Assembly: GCF_003013395.1 (NCBI RefSeq)
Contig: NZ_PXZM01000019.1
Span: forward strand, 1-39,775
Length of the DNA: 39,775 bases
Source: Brevibacillus fortis
GTDB taxonomy: Bacteria > Bacillota > Bacilli > Brevibacillales > Brevibacillaceae
Direction: 5' to 3'
Of the stretch, positions 26,138-35,119 are shown in pieces. The notes beneath the pieces are model-generated. The model saw only the letters and a list, made by a program, of their open reading frames with translations, ran no database searches and had not been told where the DNA came from. The position numbers and the translations under genes are program-made. Each line of letters opens with the position of its first letter. Positions within the stretch are counted from its first letter, which is position 1.

Positions 26138-26761
26138 TTAATCCACAAGATTGATTTTGGTCATCGTATTGGATTCACTTAAGATAAAATCGACTTCACA
26201 CTCAAACTCATCGATTTCTTTACTAAGCGTATCCATTTTCTCTTTCAACTTCAAGGGGTCTACGAGCTTCGCTTCATTTTGCTCTTTAAACGGTTTGGAG
26301 ATCGCTTCCATTTCCGTATCCTTTACCTTGGAGTCTTTGCCAAAGTTCGCTTCGAGCAGCCTTTCCAATCGCAGCTGTACTTCTTCATTTTTCTCTTCAA
26401 CCTGCGTGACGGCGTGGTTGTAATCCCTTCTCATTTTCTCCAGCAGTAATTTCTCATATTGAATGGAAGTTTTTCGCTCGATTGCTTCTGCCACTGTCAT
26501 TCTCTTCCCGCTAATCGTTACCATCGTCTTTGCGTTGGACTCGACGATCAGTGACTTAATTTTTTGTCTTCTTTTTATTAGATCAACAACGGATTGGTAG
26601 TTTCGCTCTGTCGTTTCCACATACAGTTCTGTTGACGTATAACCAGTTACTGGCTTAGGTCCAATTGCAGAAGACATGAAAGTCGTTTCATTGATTCCTT
26701 TTTGGATTCTTTTATCAAGTAATTTTAATTCTGAGAGTCCTCTTGTGATAGACATTTCCAT
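26138..26761 (-). CDS. DIP1984/septicolysin-like coiled-coil protein
   Basis: 207 residues, strongly helical and charged, with long coiled-coil segments. Its arrangement matches DIP1984-family proteins: an opening ITRGLSELKLLDKRIQKGI, a middle block LIKRRQKIKSLIVESNAKT followed by SGKRMTVAEAIERK, and an ending in which a helix (KLKEKMDTLSKEIDEFECEV) leads to ILSESNTMTKINL. Such proteins are often found in phage-derived or mobile regions, and their role is unknown. The ATG at 26761 follows GAGGAGG. The position inside an AT-rich islet with an AbiEii-like enzyme and an Imm3-like protein supports a mobile origin. Confidence 0.6.
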   Translation of the reverse strand: MEMSITRGLSELKLLDKRIQKGINETTFMSSAIGPKPVTGYTSTELYVETTERNYQSVVDLIKRRQKIKSLIVESNAKTMVTISGKRMTVAEAIERKTSIQYEKLLLEKMRRDYNHAVTQVEEKNEEVQLRLERLLEANFGKDSKVKDTEMEAISKPFKEQNEAKLVDPLKLKEKMDTLSKEIDEFECEVDFILSESNTMTKINLVD

Positions 26762-26894
26762 CGTGTCATTCCTCCTCGTGGAGTTTTGATAGAAGAATTG
26801 TTTATGTATATAGGGATTACATTTGGTAGTTTAATATACAACTATATGTAAATAGCTGTCAAATTTTTTAGGGGATTGGTTTGAAAATTTCCGA

Positions 26895-27260
26895 TTAAAC
26901 TATCGTATCTAAATGATATGCAATTGGCTTCTGTTCAATTTTTTCTAATAACAAGGTTTTTCTTGTAATAACATCATCGAATTGTTCCAGTGACAGTTTT
27001 TCCTTTAGTTGTTGCATATCCAAACGATCCAATTCTTTTAAAAGGTACTCTTTGGATTTGTGAAATACCTCCGAATGGGTTAATAATATCTCTCCATATG
27101 CTATCATTACTATGGATTTTTCAAAGATACCAAGGTTCATCGTTGTTTCAAATTCACCAAGGGTCCTAGATAGCGCTTCAGTACTCCTCATGATTTCTGC
27201 TCTATATCCTTGGTACATTTCATTGAATGCCTCAAACAACTCCTCGTACTCCCAATACAT
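26895..27260 (-). CDS. Imm3-like immunity protein, orphan
   Basis: A 121-residue all-alpha protein. The opening YWEYEELFEAFNEMYQGYRAE, then FETTMNLGIFEKSIVMIAYG and a final helical KEYLLKELDRLD segment resemble the Imm3 family of polymorphic-toxin immunity proteins. No toxin gene lies next to it, so it may be an orphan protecting against neighbours' toxins, or a remnant of a lost cassette. The ATG at 27260 (MYWEYEE) follows TGGAGG; a 17-codon in-frame extension to 27311 overlaps the upstream terminator and is rejected. The family assignment is from memory of its pattern. Confidence 0.6.
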   Translation of the reverse strand: MYWEYEELFEAFNEMYQGYRAEIMRSTEALSRTLGEFETTMNLGIFEKSIVMIAYGEILLTHSEVFHKSKEYLLKELDRLDMQQLKEKLSLEQFDDVITRKTLLLEKIEQKPIAYHLDTIV

Positions 27261-27286
27261 ATAAAATCCTCCATCTATTCTCATGC

Positions 27287-27328
27287 AAAAAGACTCATTC
27301 CCCCTCATCATTCAAGTTGGAATAAGCC
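27287..27328 (-). terminator. Terminator after the RCC1/SLH gene; right hairpin of the islet
   Basis: On the minus strand GGCTTATTCC pairs with GGAATGAGTC (some G-U pairs) and is followed by TTTTTG. It strongly resembles the hairpin at 24147-24189. Confidence 0.72.
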
Positions 27329-27349
27329 TTTCGCAATTTATTAACAGTA

Positions 27350-30033
27350 TCAAAGCTGCAAATATAGTCGATACAACATTCGGGCAGCTTCCCCGCGAGT
27401 GACAGCCTCGCCAGCTCTAATCTGTTTATCCGCAGGAACGTCGATCAAGCGCTGTTTCACAGCCAAAGCCATCGTTGGTCTTGCCCAATCAGATATCGTG
27501 TGTGGGTCTGTGAATTGACTCAAGTAGTCCTCCGTATTCGAAGGGTAAAAATAATTTTTCTTTTCATGTAATGATCTTGCACCAATCGCAGCCATTTCTT
27601 CACGGGATATCGTATGATCCGGCCTAAACGTGCCATCCGGATAACCTTTAACGATATCCTTTTTCTCGGATGAAGCGATAAATGGAACATGCCATTCCGG
27701 CGGGTTCACGTCTGAAAAGCTCTCCGTCGCCGTTTCATCCAAAGCGTAAAAAGCTCGTACAAGCATCGCCGTGAACTCTGCACGGGTAAGCGGTGAATCA
27801 GGCTCAAAGTTGCCATCTTCTTTCCCGGTTACAATTCCTTTCGATCCCAGATATTGTACGGCTTGCTGTAACTCAGGATCGCGATTGTCAACATCAGGGA
27901 ACGTTTTTGCATTATCGTCCAAGAAATACGTTCCGGAACGGTTTATTTCGGCTTCCATGCCGTTATTGTACGGATTGAACTTGCCTCCGATAGGCTGCGT
28001 GATTTTCCCATTCGTATAGAACACGCTATTATGCGTCGCGTCCGCCTGATCTGCAGGCAAAATGATCCGTATGTTGCTTGATACATTCGAAAGCTCCTGC
28101 CCTTGTTCATCTGAAAATTGTACGCGATATTGACCGTTATTGTCTTCAACCAAGCGAATCACAATAACCGGGAGCGATTGGAACAGGCGATTTACGGTCG
28201 CAAGATTAATCATCAGCTTCGCATTCCCCGCATGAACGGTAAGATAGTCGATATCCTTACGATTGAGTAAGCTATCCTTATACAGTTTGACTGTAAAACC
28301 TTTTTGTTCAGGCAAAGACAAAATTTCTCCATTGACGACTAACTCTCTAGCAAGAGCAATCTTGCTTTCCGATAGCGTCTGCTCCACCGCAGTCTTAGCC
28401 TTCCGCGCATTGTCGGCTACGCGATCAATCAACTCGGGAGTGATGACGAGTTGGTCATTCACAAGCTCAGGCTTTTCGCTGCTTGCCGCTGTAATAACAA
28501 GCTCTCCTGCTTGTGTCAGTCCCTCCACGATAAACGGACGCTGTCTGTCAGCGACAGGTACCGATTGGACGGCCGTATAATATGTCTCGGACAACGTATT
28601 GCTGTCAACGACGTACAACAAAAAGGAAGCGGTCACGTCAGGAAAACCAGCTCTGCTTGCAGTTGCCCGAACAATGGTCTGCCCGGGCTTGTTAGCTTTT
28701 ACGACCTGTGTACCATTCACATTCGATAGGGTTCCAATGCTCGGGTCGTCAATGGTGTAAGTCATCGTTGTCCCGGGAAGCAAATGATTTACCGCAATGG
28801 ACTGTTTGCCGCCAGGTTGCAGCATCGTGATATATGGGTAAAGACTAATTTCCGGCGAAGTTCGTATCACAGTCGTGGTTGTTGTCCGAGAATGATCGTC
28901 CGTTGGTTTGTCTGCTTTCACTGGACGATTACGAGCTGCCGTTTCTTCCGTGAACACAACTAGCTTCGGCAAGGCAATCGAATCTGCCCAAGCCCACAAA
29001 GTCTGATCCTTTTTTAATACATAGTAATACCTTTTTTGTGGAGAAAAGTCTTCATGGTGTATGGAAGCGATGTCCGTAAGCTCTGGGAAAACTTTATCAT
29101 TGTCCACTGACCAAAGCTGATCGTCCTCTCGGAAGGCATAAGCTTTGTCGATATTCCGCTCTTTCATGGAATCCAATTGGACCATCGTACGCGCGTCTTT
29201 TGCTGCATGCAAATACAAGGGATACTTTTTCGTGTCAGCGGTTGACCAAGACAAGACCGTGCCATCTTTCATATAGGCATAGCTGGTAGAAATGCCCGGC
29301 TCTATCTTGACGATATCAGCAAATCCGTTCATCTGCTCTGGACTATTATTTTTCGAGCGGTTATTCGGAAGGTACGAATTTGCCTTCCATCTCCAAACCG
29401 AACCGTCTGTTTTCACAGCGAATACGACGCCGTTAGCCATTTTTATGGATACGACATCATCTAGCAGCTTTGTTCGGACTGGAATGGTTGAGCCACCCTT
29501 CGTGGTGTTTATTTCACTTCCCAAACTCCATACAGAACCATCTGACTTTAATACGAACAAGACCTTGTAGGCACCGTTATAATGGGTGACTAGTGAAGTT
29601 ACATTTTTCAAGTCTTTGATCTGCCTCGGAGCACTAGTAGGACTAGTGTCAAGAACAGTGCCGTGGTCCGCGTCCCAATACCACACAGTTCCATCTTTTT
29701 TTAGGGCAACGTAGTTAACGATATAGTTACCCCTCGCCGCTTATTCTTGACTGTCATCTCCTTCACATCCTGCAAGCCCGGAACTTGTACCATCTTGGCT
29801 TGATAGAATGGATCTGAAGAACTGAGAGGATAGCCATGGATGTACCAAGTCCATACGGTTCCATCTTTTTTCGACAGTAGCACATTATCGTTAAGGATAT
29901 GGTAATCCTCCCCGATACGTGTATATTGCTGTTCGTAATCGACTCTTGTGTCGTTCCCTTTGGCTTGAACCGTATGAGATTGGGCCGTTAGGATTAACAC
30001 AAAGCTTAACAATGCTGCCATCAATCGTTTCAT
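27350..30033 (-). pseudogene. RCC1-like/SLH surface protein gene with frameshift
   Basis: Two ORFs belong together. The 5' part (29701-30033) starts after GGTGGAGG with a signal peptide (MKRLMAALLSFVLILTAQSH...) and one RCC1-like unit (KKDGTVWTWY). The 3' part (27350 to about 29733) continues with units KKDGTVWYW, KSDGSVWSLG, KTDGSVWRW, MKDGTVLSW and KKDQTLWAW, a beta-propeller-like array. Ig-like and linker regions come next, and then three C-terminal SLH domains (TFPDVDNRDPELQQAVQYLG; SFSDVNPPEWHVPFI; FTDPHTISDWARPTMALAVK). The frames are joined if one G is added to the G4 tract at 29730-29733, giving RRGGNYIVNYVALKKDG. Intact, it would encode about 894 residues anchored to the cell wall by SLH domains. 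Real mutation or assembly error cannot be distinguished. Confidence 0.82.
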
Positions 30034-30193
30034 TGTAGTCCTCCACCAATACTCTCCTTGATAGTCTCCTTGCTCTGTCTATCTAATTTCCATAATTTGC
30101 ACCACGCTTTATATTAACAGAACAAGAAATATTTACAATGAACTAGCTATTTTTGGCAGAATGCATCCTCCGCATGAAAACGATAGGAAAAGC

Positions 30194-30221
30194 AAAAAGC
30201 CAGGGCCTACTCTCCCTGGCT
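30194..30221 (-). terminator. Terminator after the fused kinase-regulator gene
   Basis: On the minus strand AGCCAGGG and CCCTGGCT pair around an eight-base loop and are followed by TTTTTGC. It lies just after the stop codon at 30230. Confidence 0.9.
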
Positions 30222-30229
30222 ATCCTACG

Positions 30230-32038
30230 TTACAGAAGTCCTTCCTTTTTCCCTTTTTGTAGCGCTTCATCCCGATTCCGCACACCGAGCTTGTCATACA
30301 GAGCAGACGCATAGTTACGCACTGTCCCGTCTGACAAATACAGCTTGGAAGCGATCGTTTTATAACGCATGCCTTGGGAAAGCATCTGCAAAATCTCCCG
30401 CTCCCGCTTCGTTAACCCATAAGAATTCTCGTCTTTTTCGCTTATATTCGGTGCATCGAGCAATTCTTCCTGTTCGTTTGCTGACTGTGCATCCAGCATT
30501 TTATGAAGCAGGTCCTGTGCAATCATCGTACCGCCGCGATGGACGAGGCGAATCGTTTCCGCAAGCTCGCGTGATTCAATCGATTTCAAGAGATAGCCGT
30601 CTGCACCACTGCGCATGATTTCCTTGGCTTTTTCAGTATCTTGAAACGTAGACAGGACAAGGACACGAATACCGGGCCATTTTTCCTTTATTCGTTTTGT
30701 CGCAGCGATCCCGTCCATATTCGGCATCTCCAAGTCCATCAGCACTAGGTCTGGTTCTAGCTCCTCGCACAGCTCCACAGCCTGCGCCCCATCCTCGGCC
30801 ATCCCGACTACCCGCAGGTCTCGCTGTCCCTCGAGTATGGTGCGCAAGCTTTCCCGGATAAACGAGTGATCGTCTACGATAAACAAACGAATGATTTCAT
30901 CCGCGCTCTCTACCAGCCTCGGCACAAAACAAGTAATGATCGTTCCTTCTCCCCGCTCTGAGTATACGGATACTCTTCCTTGCAAATGAGCTGCCCGCTC
31001 TTTCATCGTCGTGATCCCGAAACCATCCTTCCAATTTTCCATTCCGTGACCGTTATCCTGTACTTCCAGCCTCGTCTGTTGCGGCTCAAAATACAGGGAA
31101 ACGACGATGTCCGTAGCCTGTCCGTGGCGTACCGCATTCGTCAAAGATTCCTGTAAGCAGCGAAACAAGGTCATTTTCACCTGCTTACCAACAGGATACT
31201 CTTCCCCGATCGCACGAAACCGTACATTCACCTTCGCATGTGTCTGAAACTCCTCCCCAAGCTGCCTAAGCGAATGAACTAAGGGAAGCGTATCTTGCGG
31301 TGACCCCATCTGATGCAAGTAGCCCCTCACTTCCTTCATGCCTTTTCGCGCAAGCTGCAAGAGGGAGTCGAGCTTTTCCGTCCCTTCCTGCGACGCCACA
31401 TCCGGACGCAAGGTTTCCAGCCCCATGATGATCGAGACATAGGAATGCCCCATCGTATCATGCAGGTCCTTGGAGAGTCGATCCCGCTCCTCCAGCAGTG
31501 TCACTCTCTCGATTTGGGTGAGATACTGCTCCAGCACACTGTTTTGCTTGCGAATAATTTCATTTTGCCGATGATTGACGATGAGCAAATGAAAGGCAAA
31601 CCCCAACACATAGGCAAGCCCGATTTGCGGAAAAATCTCGAACACATCAATTTCCCGCGAAAAAAGCACAATCAGCAGTGGAAGGAAAACAATCGTAATG
31701 GGAGCCGACCAGCGATACGATTTCTCCGCACTATTGGCGGCAATCAAAAAAGCTGGCGTCAATAAAGTAAGGTACGCCTCCGGAAACATCGACGTGAGAT
31801 AAAGGGATAATCCGCCAAACAAGAGCATTTCTGCAATCAGATAGTAACGATAGCTCAGCATTAAACAAATCCACGGGACGGAAAATACGATAATTTCCCA
31901 AAAAACAACAACCCATAAAGGCAGAGTGAGGTAATCTTCCATTTGTATAGTCGTTGCGGTGATTGAAAAGCAACTGATCAGACGTATAAAAAGCATCACC
32001 CAGTCATACCAGGCCCATTGTTTTACAATATCTAACAA
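30230..32038 (-). CDS. Fused histidine kinase and NarL-type response regulator
   Basis: A 602-residue single polypeptide. Residues 1-150 hold about five or six membrane helices. A HisKA_3 dimerisation domain follows (LLEERDRLSKDLHDTMGHS, phospho-acceptor His near 193). A HATPase domain is at about 270-370 (DNGHGMENWKDGFGITTMKE). Without a stop or restart, a receiver domain begins near 385 (LFIVDDHSFIRESL), with its phospho-Asp near 433 (LMDLEMPNMDG), and a LuxR-type helix-turn-helix ends the protein (LTKREREILQMLSQGMRYKT). Separate LiaS/DesK- and LiaR/NarL-type genes are the norm, so this is a fusion; membrane-tethered DNA binding is implied. It starts with TTG at 32038 behind AGGGGATGATAG, overlapping the region of the upstream stop, so translation is probably coupled. 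No internal start at the junction is evident. Confidence 0.88.
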   Translation of the reverse strand: MLDIVKQWAWYDWVMLFIRLISCFSITATTIQMEDYLTLPLWVVVFWEIIVFSVPWICLMLSYRYYLIAEMLLFGGLSLYLTSMFPEAYLTLLTPAFLIAANSAEKSYRWSAPITIVFLPLLIVLFSREIDVFEIFPQIGLAYVLGFAFHLLIVNHRQNEIIRKQNSVLEQYLTQIERVTLLEERDRLSKDLHDTMGHSYVSIIMGLETLRPDVASQEGTEKLDSLLQLARKGMKEVRGYLHQMGSPQDTLPLVHSLRQLGEEFQTHAKVNVRFRAIGEEYPVGKQVKMTLFRCLQESLTNAVRHGQATDIVVSLYFEPQQTRLEVQDNGHGMENWKDGFGITTMKERAAHLQGRVSVYSERGEGTIITCFVPRLVESADEIIRLFIVDDHSFIRESLRTILEGQRDLRVVGMAEDGAQAVELCEELEPDLVLMDLEMPNMDGIAATKRIKEKWPGIRVLVLSTFQDTEKAKEIMRSGADGYLLKSIESRELAETIRLVHRGGTMIAQDLLHKMLDAQSANEQEELLDAPNISEKDENSYGLTKREREILQMLSQGMRYKTIASKLYLSDGTVRNYASALYDKLGVRNRDEALQKGKKEGLL

Positions 32039-32042
32039 ACTA

Positions 32043-32630
32043 TCATCCCCTAATCGCTTTGAACATCAAGCGCGTGTACCCACCAATTAAATGTACCAGT
32101 CCGTTCCCGAACTTGGAGCACCCGATCATGAGTATGAATCCTAAACTCATAATTTGCAATGCCTTCAGCTCTGAATCCACTACGCTCCCGAAAAAATGTA
32201 GCTCCACGAAAGGATACAGCAACGGTACGAACGCAAGACATACGGGTCCAATGTAGATGAGTACTCCGATCACCAGGCAAATACAGCCTAGGACGAATTT
32301 TTGCATCAGCCAATAAACGGATAGCCAGTTTCTTACATCCAGTAGTTCCGCCTTTGCCTGCATCCATTGATTTCCCTCTGCTCTTTGTCTCATTGTCAAC
32401 GGTTCTATGGAAATATCGGTATAAATTTTCGTCTGAATACGTTCATGCTGGACAAAGGTTTGGGTTGTACGCAACACATTGGTGAGCAATGGAATTCCCA
32501 CTACGGTAAATGACAAGGCCAAGCCAAGCACGATACTGACCAAGTAAAAGCATAAATAAAATACCCCCGAGACAAATGTATACAGCAAAAAGATAACATT
32601 TTGAACGTTACGCATGATCGCTCTTTTCAT
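32043..32630 (-). CDS. Membrane sensor-domain protein upstream of the kinase
   Basis: 195 residues with four hydrophobic segments: two near the N-terminus (FLLYTFVSGVFYLCFYLVSI and LALSFTVVGIPLLTNVL) and two C-terminal (FVLGCICLVIGVLIYIGPVC and IMSLGFILMIGC). The pattern fits the putative sensor domain family (PF13796-like) that is often the N-terminal part of DesK-type kinases; here it is a separate gene whose stop lies four bases before the kinase start. It probably senses envelope state together with the kinase. The ATG at 32630 follows AGGAGAGAG. Confidence 0.72.
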   Translation of the reverse strand: MKRAIMRNVQNVIFLLYTFVSGVFYLCFYLVSIVLGLALSFTVVGIPLLTNVLRTTQTFVQHERIQTKIYTDISIEPLTMRQRAEGNQWMQAKAELLDVRNWLSVYWLMQKFVLGCICLVIGVLIYIGPVCLAFVPLLYPFVELHFFGSVVDSELKALQIMSLGFILMIGCSKFGNGLVHLIGGYTRLMFKAIRG

Positions 32631-32696
32631 CTAAGCAAACTCTCTCCTATCTTTACCTTTTCCGACACGATGATGACGGTCTGCCCTTACCGTAAT

Positions 32697-32911
32697 CCGC
32701 TGCGCGTCACATGAGCCAGTACCAAAATGTCATAAAACTGGCTAAGTCATGTCACTTCATAGAAAGACTACAGCTATTTTGCAAATGGCAAAAGTGATGA
32801 CAGAAAGTAACTACCGAGCATGACGCGAGCTTTGCCATACTGTGCTCAAGCGCTCATTCTCGGAATCGGTGCGCCAAAACGTGTTATCAAAAACAAAAAG
32901 GAGAACCGTAT
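32697..32911 (+). repeat. Upstream region, copy 1, of the serine hydrolase array
   Basis: This 5' region is repeated at 34919-35119 and 37408-37564. Shared blocks are a GTCAT-rich part (degenerate palindrome GTCATAAAAC at 32729-32738, then GTCATGTCAC at 32746-32755), CAGCTATTTTG, and a well-conserved block from about 32796 including AACTACCGAG and ACTGTGCTCAAGCGCTCA. It ends in the AAGGAG ribosome site of the hydrolase. It also forms the divergent gap to the sensor/kinase operon. No standard sigma-A promoter could be singled out. Confidence 0.7.
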
Positions 32912-34906
32912 ATGAAAAAAGCTATTCAAAAAATGAGTCTTACTGTTTTTCTTCTCTCCACGACCTTGATCACCACATGCATACAGCCGCTCAGTGCCAT
33001 GGAATCAAATCAGACTGCTTCCAGCATTAAAGGACCGGTGGATGCCAAAGAAGTAGAAGCGTTTGCCGATCCATTGTTTGCAGATAAAATGAAACAATTT
33101 AATGTGAATGGCTCCAGCTTTGTTGTCGTTCGTGATGGCAAGGTCATCGTGAACAAAGGCTACGGCTTCGCTAACAAGGAAAAGAAAATCCCTGTTGATA
33201 AAGATACGGTGTTCCAAATTGCCTCTGTATCGAAAACCTTTACCGCCTTGGCTGCCATGCAGCAAGTAGATGCGGGTAATATTGACCTGCATGGCAATGT
33301 AGAGGAATATCTCGGTGGGCTAAAAATTCCTAATAAGACAGGAAAACCGGTCACCATGTATGACTTGCTTACCTACACAAGTGGCATCGATTTGCCTGAT
33401 GGCATAGCCATTACCGGTGCACAATACATTGATCAGGACATCTCGATGGATGAATACCTTCCAAAGCATATGCCGACCGTCATCCGACCACCAGGCGAGG
33501 CCTATACCTATGATAATTCTGGATTCTTACTTGCTGGTTACGCCGTGGAAAATGCAAGTGGAATCCCCTTTGCCGAGTATATGGATGAAAAAGTGTTCAA
33601 GCCTCTCGGAATGACCTCAAGCAGTGTACGTTTCAAGCCTGAGCTCATGAAGCGAATGGCTGCCAATTACGTCGGTCGTAAAGGAGAGCTTCGTCCTCCA
33701 GAAGGGCGCACTCCAACTGATGGTCCACAGGGAAGCATTCTATCAACAGGCGAAGACATGGCCAAGTATATGATCATGCAGCTGCAAAACGGAAAATTTG
33801 ACGGCAAGGAAATCGTCAGCGAAAAAAGCATGGACTTGATGCATACGTACCAGATTTTCGCGGATAAGGACCTCCCGATCACAACCGTAGGCTTTGAAGG
33901 CTATTTTCCAGAGCTTGCAAATGGTCAACACGTTGTTTTGAAGGGTGGAAACATGCCTGGCCATTCTTCCCTGATGGTATTGGTCCCAGAACAAAAAACC
34001 GGCTTTTTTATGTCCTACAACAATGATTCGTTATTAAGCTCCGAAATTTACAAAGAATTCATGGATCATTACTTCCCAGCGATAAAAGAAAAAGCAGAGC
34101 CTGCTTACTTGCCCTTGAGTGAAAAGGATGCGCAAAAATATTTCGGGCTCTATCAAAATACGCGTGTCTATTTTGTCCGCACTTCTATTACCTACGAGAA
34201 TGGCTCACTCGTGCTTGAGAATGAGATAACCGGAAAACAAAAGCTGCGAATGATTCATCCATTGCTGTTTGTAGATGAGGAAGGCAATAAAATCGCGTTC
34301 AAGGAAGACAAAAACGGTAACATCAAATACTTCTATTATGCAACGCCAAAAGGAGCTTTACTCGTTGCCGATTCGCAAAAAATGGAAATGAAACAGACCT
34401 ACTCAGACGTCTCTAACACTAGTAGCTATAAGACCTATATCAACAACCTCAGCGCTCTTTCCATTATGGGAGCAAAAACAGGAAATAAATTTGATCCTAC
34501 AGGGACCATGACACAAGGCGAATTTACTGACGCCCTGATCAAAGCACAAGGCATGTACGTATTTGCCGGGAGTGAAGACGGGATTAGACAGCAATTGGCC
34601 GCGGGCATCCCTAATTTGAATCCATCTGCACCAATCACCAGACAAGTCGCTGCTGTCATGATCCAAAATTTGAAGCAGCTTGAACCAGTGGCAACCACAA
34701 AAACGAAGCTGCAAGATACAGCCGATGCATGGGCAAAAGATGCGATCACTGCACTTGTTTCACAAGGCATCGTTGATCCTGATACGAAAGTAAGCGCAGA
34801 TGGCTCTTTCACATTCCGCGCAAAAGATTTACTGAAGCGTCAAGAAGCAAGTGCCTTGCTTGATTTAGCGTTTGGCTACTATTCGCTGCCGATTAAACGA
34901 AACTAA
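32912..34906 (+). CDS. Secreted SxxK serine hydrolase with SLH-like repeats, copy 1
   Basis: 664 residues. A signal peptide (MKKAIQKMSLTVFLLSTTLI...) precedes a class C beta-lactamase/penicillin-binding-like domain (about 45-390). The nucleophile motif is S105-V-S-K108, the second motif Y200-D-N202 (TYDNSGFLLAGY), and a KGGNMPGHSS segment stands for the third. Targets could be D-Ala peptides, other cell-wall amides or esters. After a 100-residue beta-rich segment, the C-terminus (about 490-650) has two or three divergent SLH-like units (YSDVSNTSSYKTYINNLSAL; LQDTADAWAKDAITALVSQG), suggesting wall attachment. The ATG follows AAAAGGAG. This copy has no small ORF downstream, and its signal lacks a good lipobox. 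Confidence 0.87.
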   Translation: MKKAIQKMSLTVFLLSTTLITTCIQPLSAMESNQTASSIKGPVDAKEVEAFADPLFADKMKQFNVNGSSFVVVRDGKVIVNKGYGFANKEKKIPVDKDTVFQIASVSKTFTALAAMQQVDAGNIDLHGNVEEYLGGLKIPNKTGKPVTMYDLLTYTSGIDLPDGIAITGAQYIDQDISMDEYLPKHMPTVIRPPGEAYTYDNSGFLLAGYAVENASGIPFAEYMDEKVFKPLGMTSSSVRFKPELMKRMAANYVGRKGELRPPEGRTPTDGPQGSILSTGEDMAKYMIMQLQNGKFDGKEIVSEKSMDLMHTYQIFADKDLPITTVGFEGYFPELANGQHVVLKGGNMPGHSSLMVLVPEQKTGFFMSYNNDSLLSSEIYKEFMDHYFPAIKEKAEPAYLPLSEKDAQKYFGLYQNTRVYFVRTSITYENGSLVLENEITGKQKLRMIHPLLFVDEEGNKIAFKEDKNGNIKYFYYATPKGALLVADSQKMEMKQTYSDVSNTSSYKTYINNLSALSIMGAKTGNKFDPTGTMTQGEFTDALIKAQGMYVFAGSEDGIRQQLAAGIPNLNPSAPITRQVAAVMIQNLKQLEPVATTKTKLQDTADAWAKDAITALVSQGIVDPDTKVSADGSFTFRAKDLLKRQEASALLDLAFGYYSLPIKRN

Positions 34907-34918
34907 CTCCTCTCCTAT

Positions 34919-35119
34919 CTGAGCCAGTGCCAAAACGTCATATGACAGGTCAAGTCATATCATTTCATCACAGAGACAGCAGCTATTTTGTATATCGGAA
35001 AAATGATGACAGGAAGTAACTACCGAGTATGACACGAGCTTTGCCATACTGTGCTCAAGCGCTCATTCTCGGAGTCGGTGCGTCAAAACGTGTTGCCACA
35101 ACAAAAAGGAGAATCCCAT
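34919..35119 (+). repeat. Upstream region, copy 2, of the serine hydrolase array
   Basis: Second copy of the hydrolase 5' region. It contains the perfect palindrome GTCATATGAC (34937-34946), a further GTCATATCAT (34954-34963) and the conserved AACTACCGAG and ACTGTGCTCAAGCGCTCA blocks. It ends at the ATG of copy 2. Confidence 0.75.

Noticed and set aside
32842..35119. Upstream ORFs reading MLKRSFSESVRQN before hydrolase copies 1 and 2
   Set aside because: The stretch is conserved because the whole 5' region is duplicated. It has no ribosome site, joins the hydrolase frame only in copy 2, and is disrupted in copy 3. The hydrolase ATG with AAAAGGAG is the better start.
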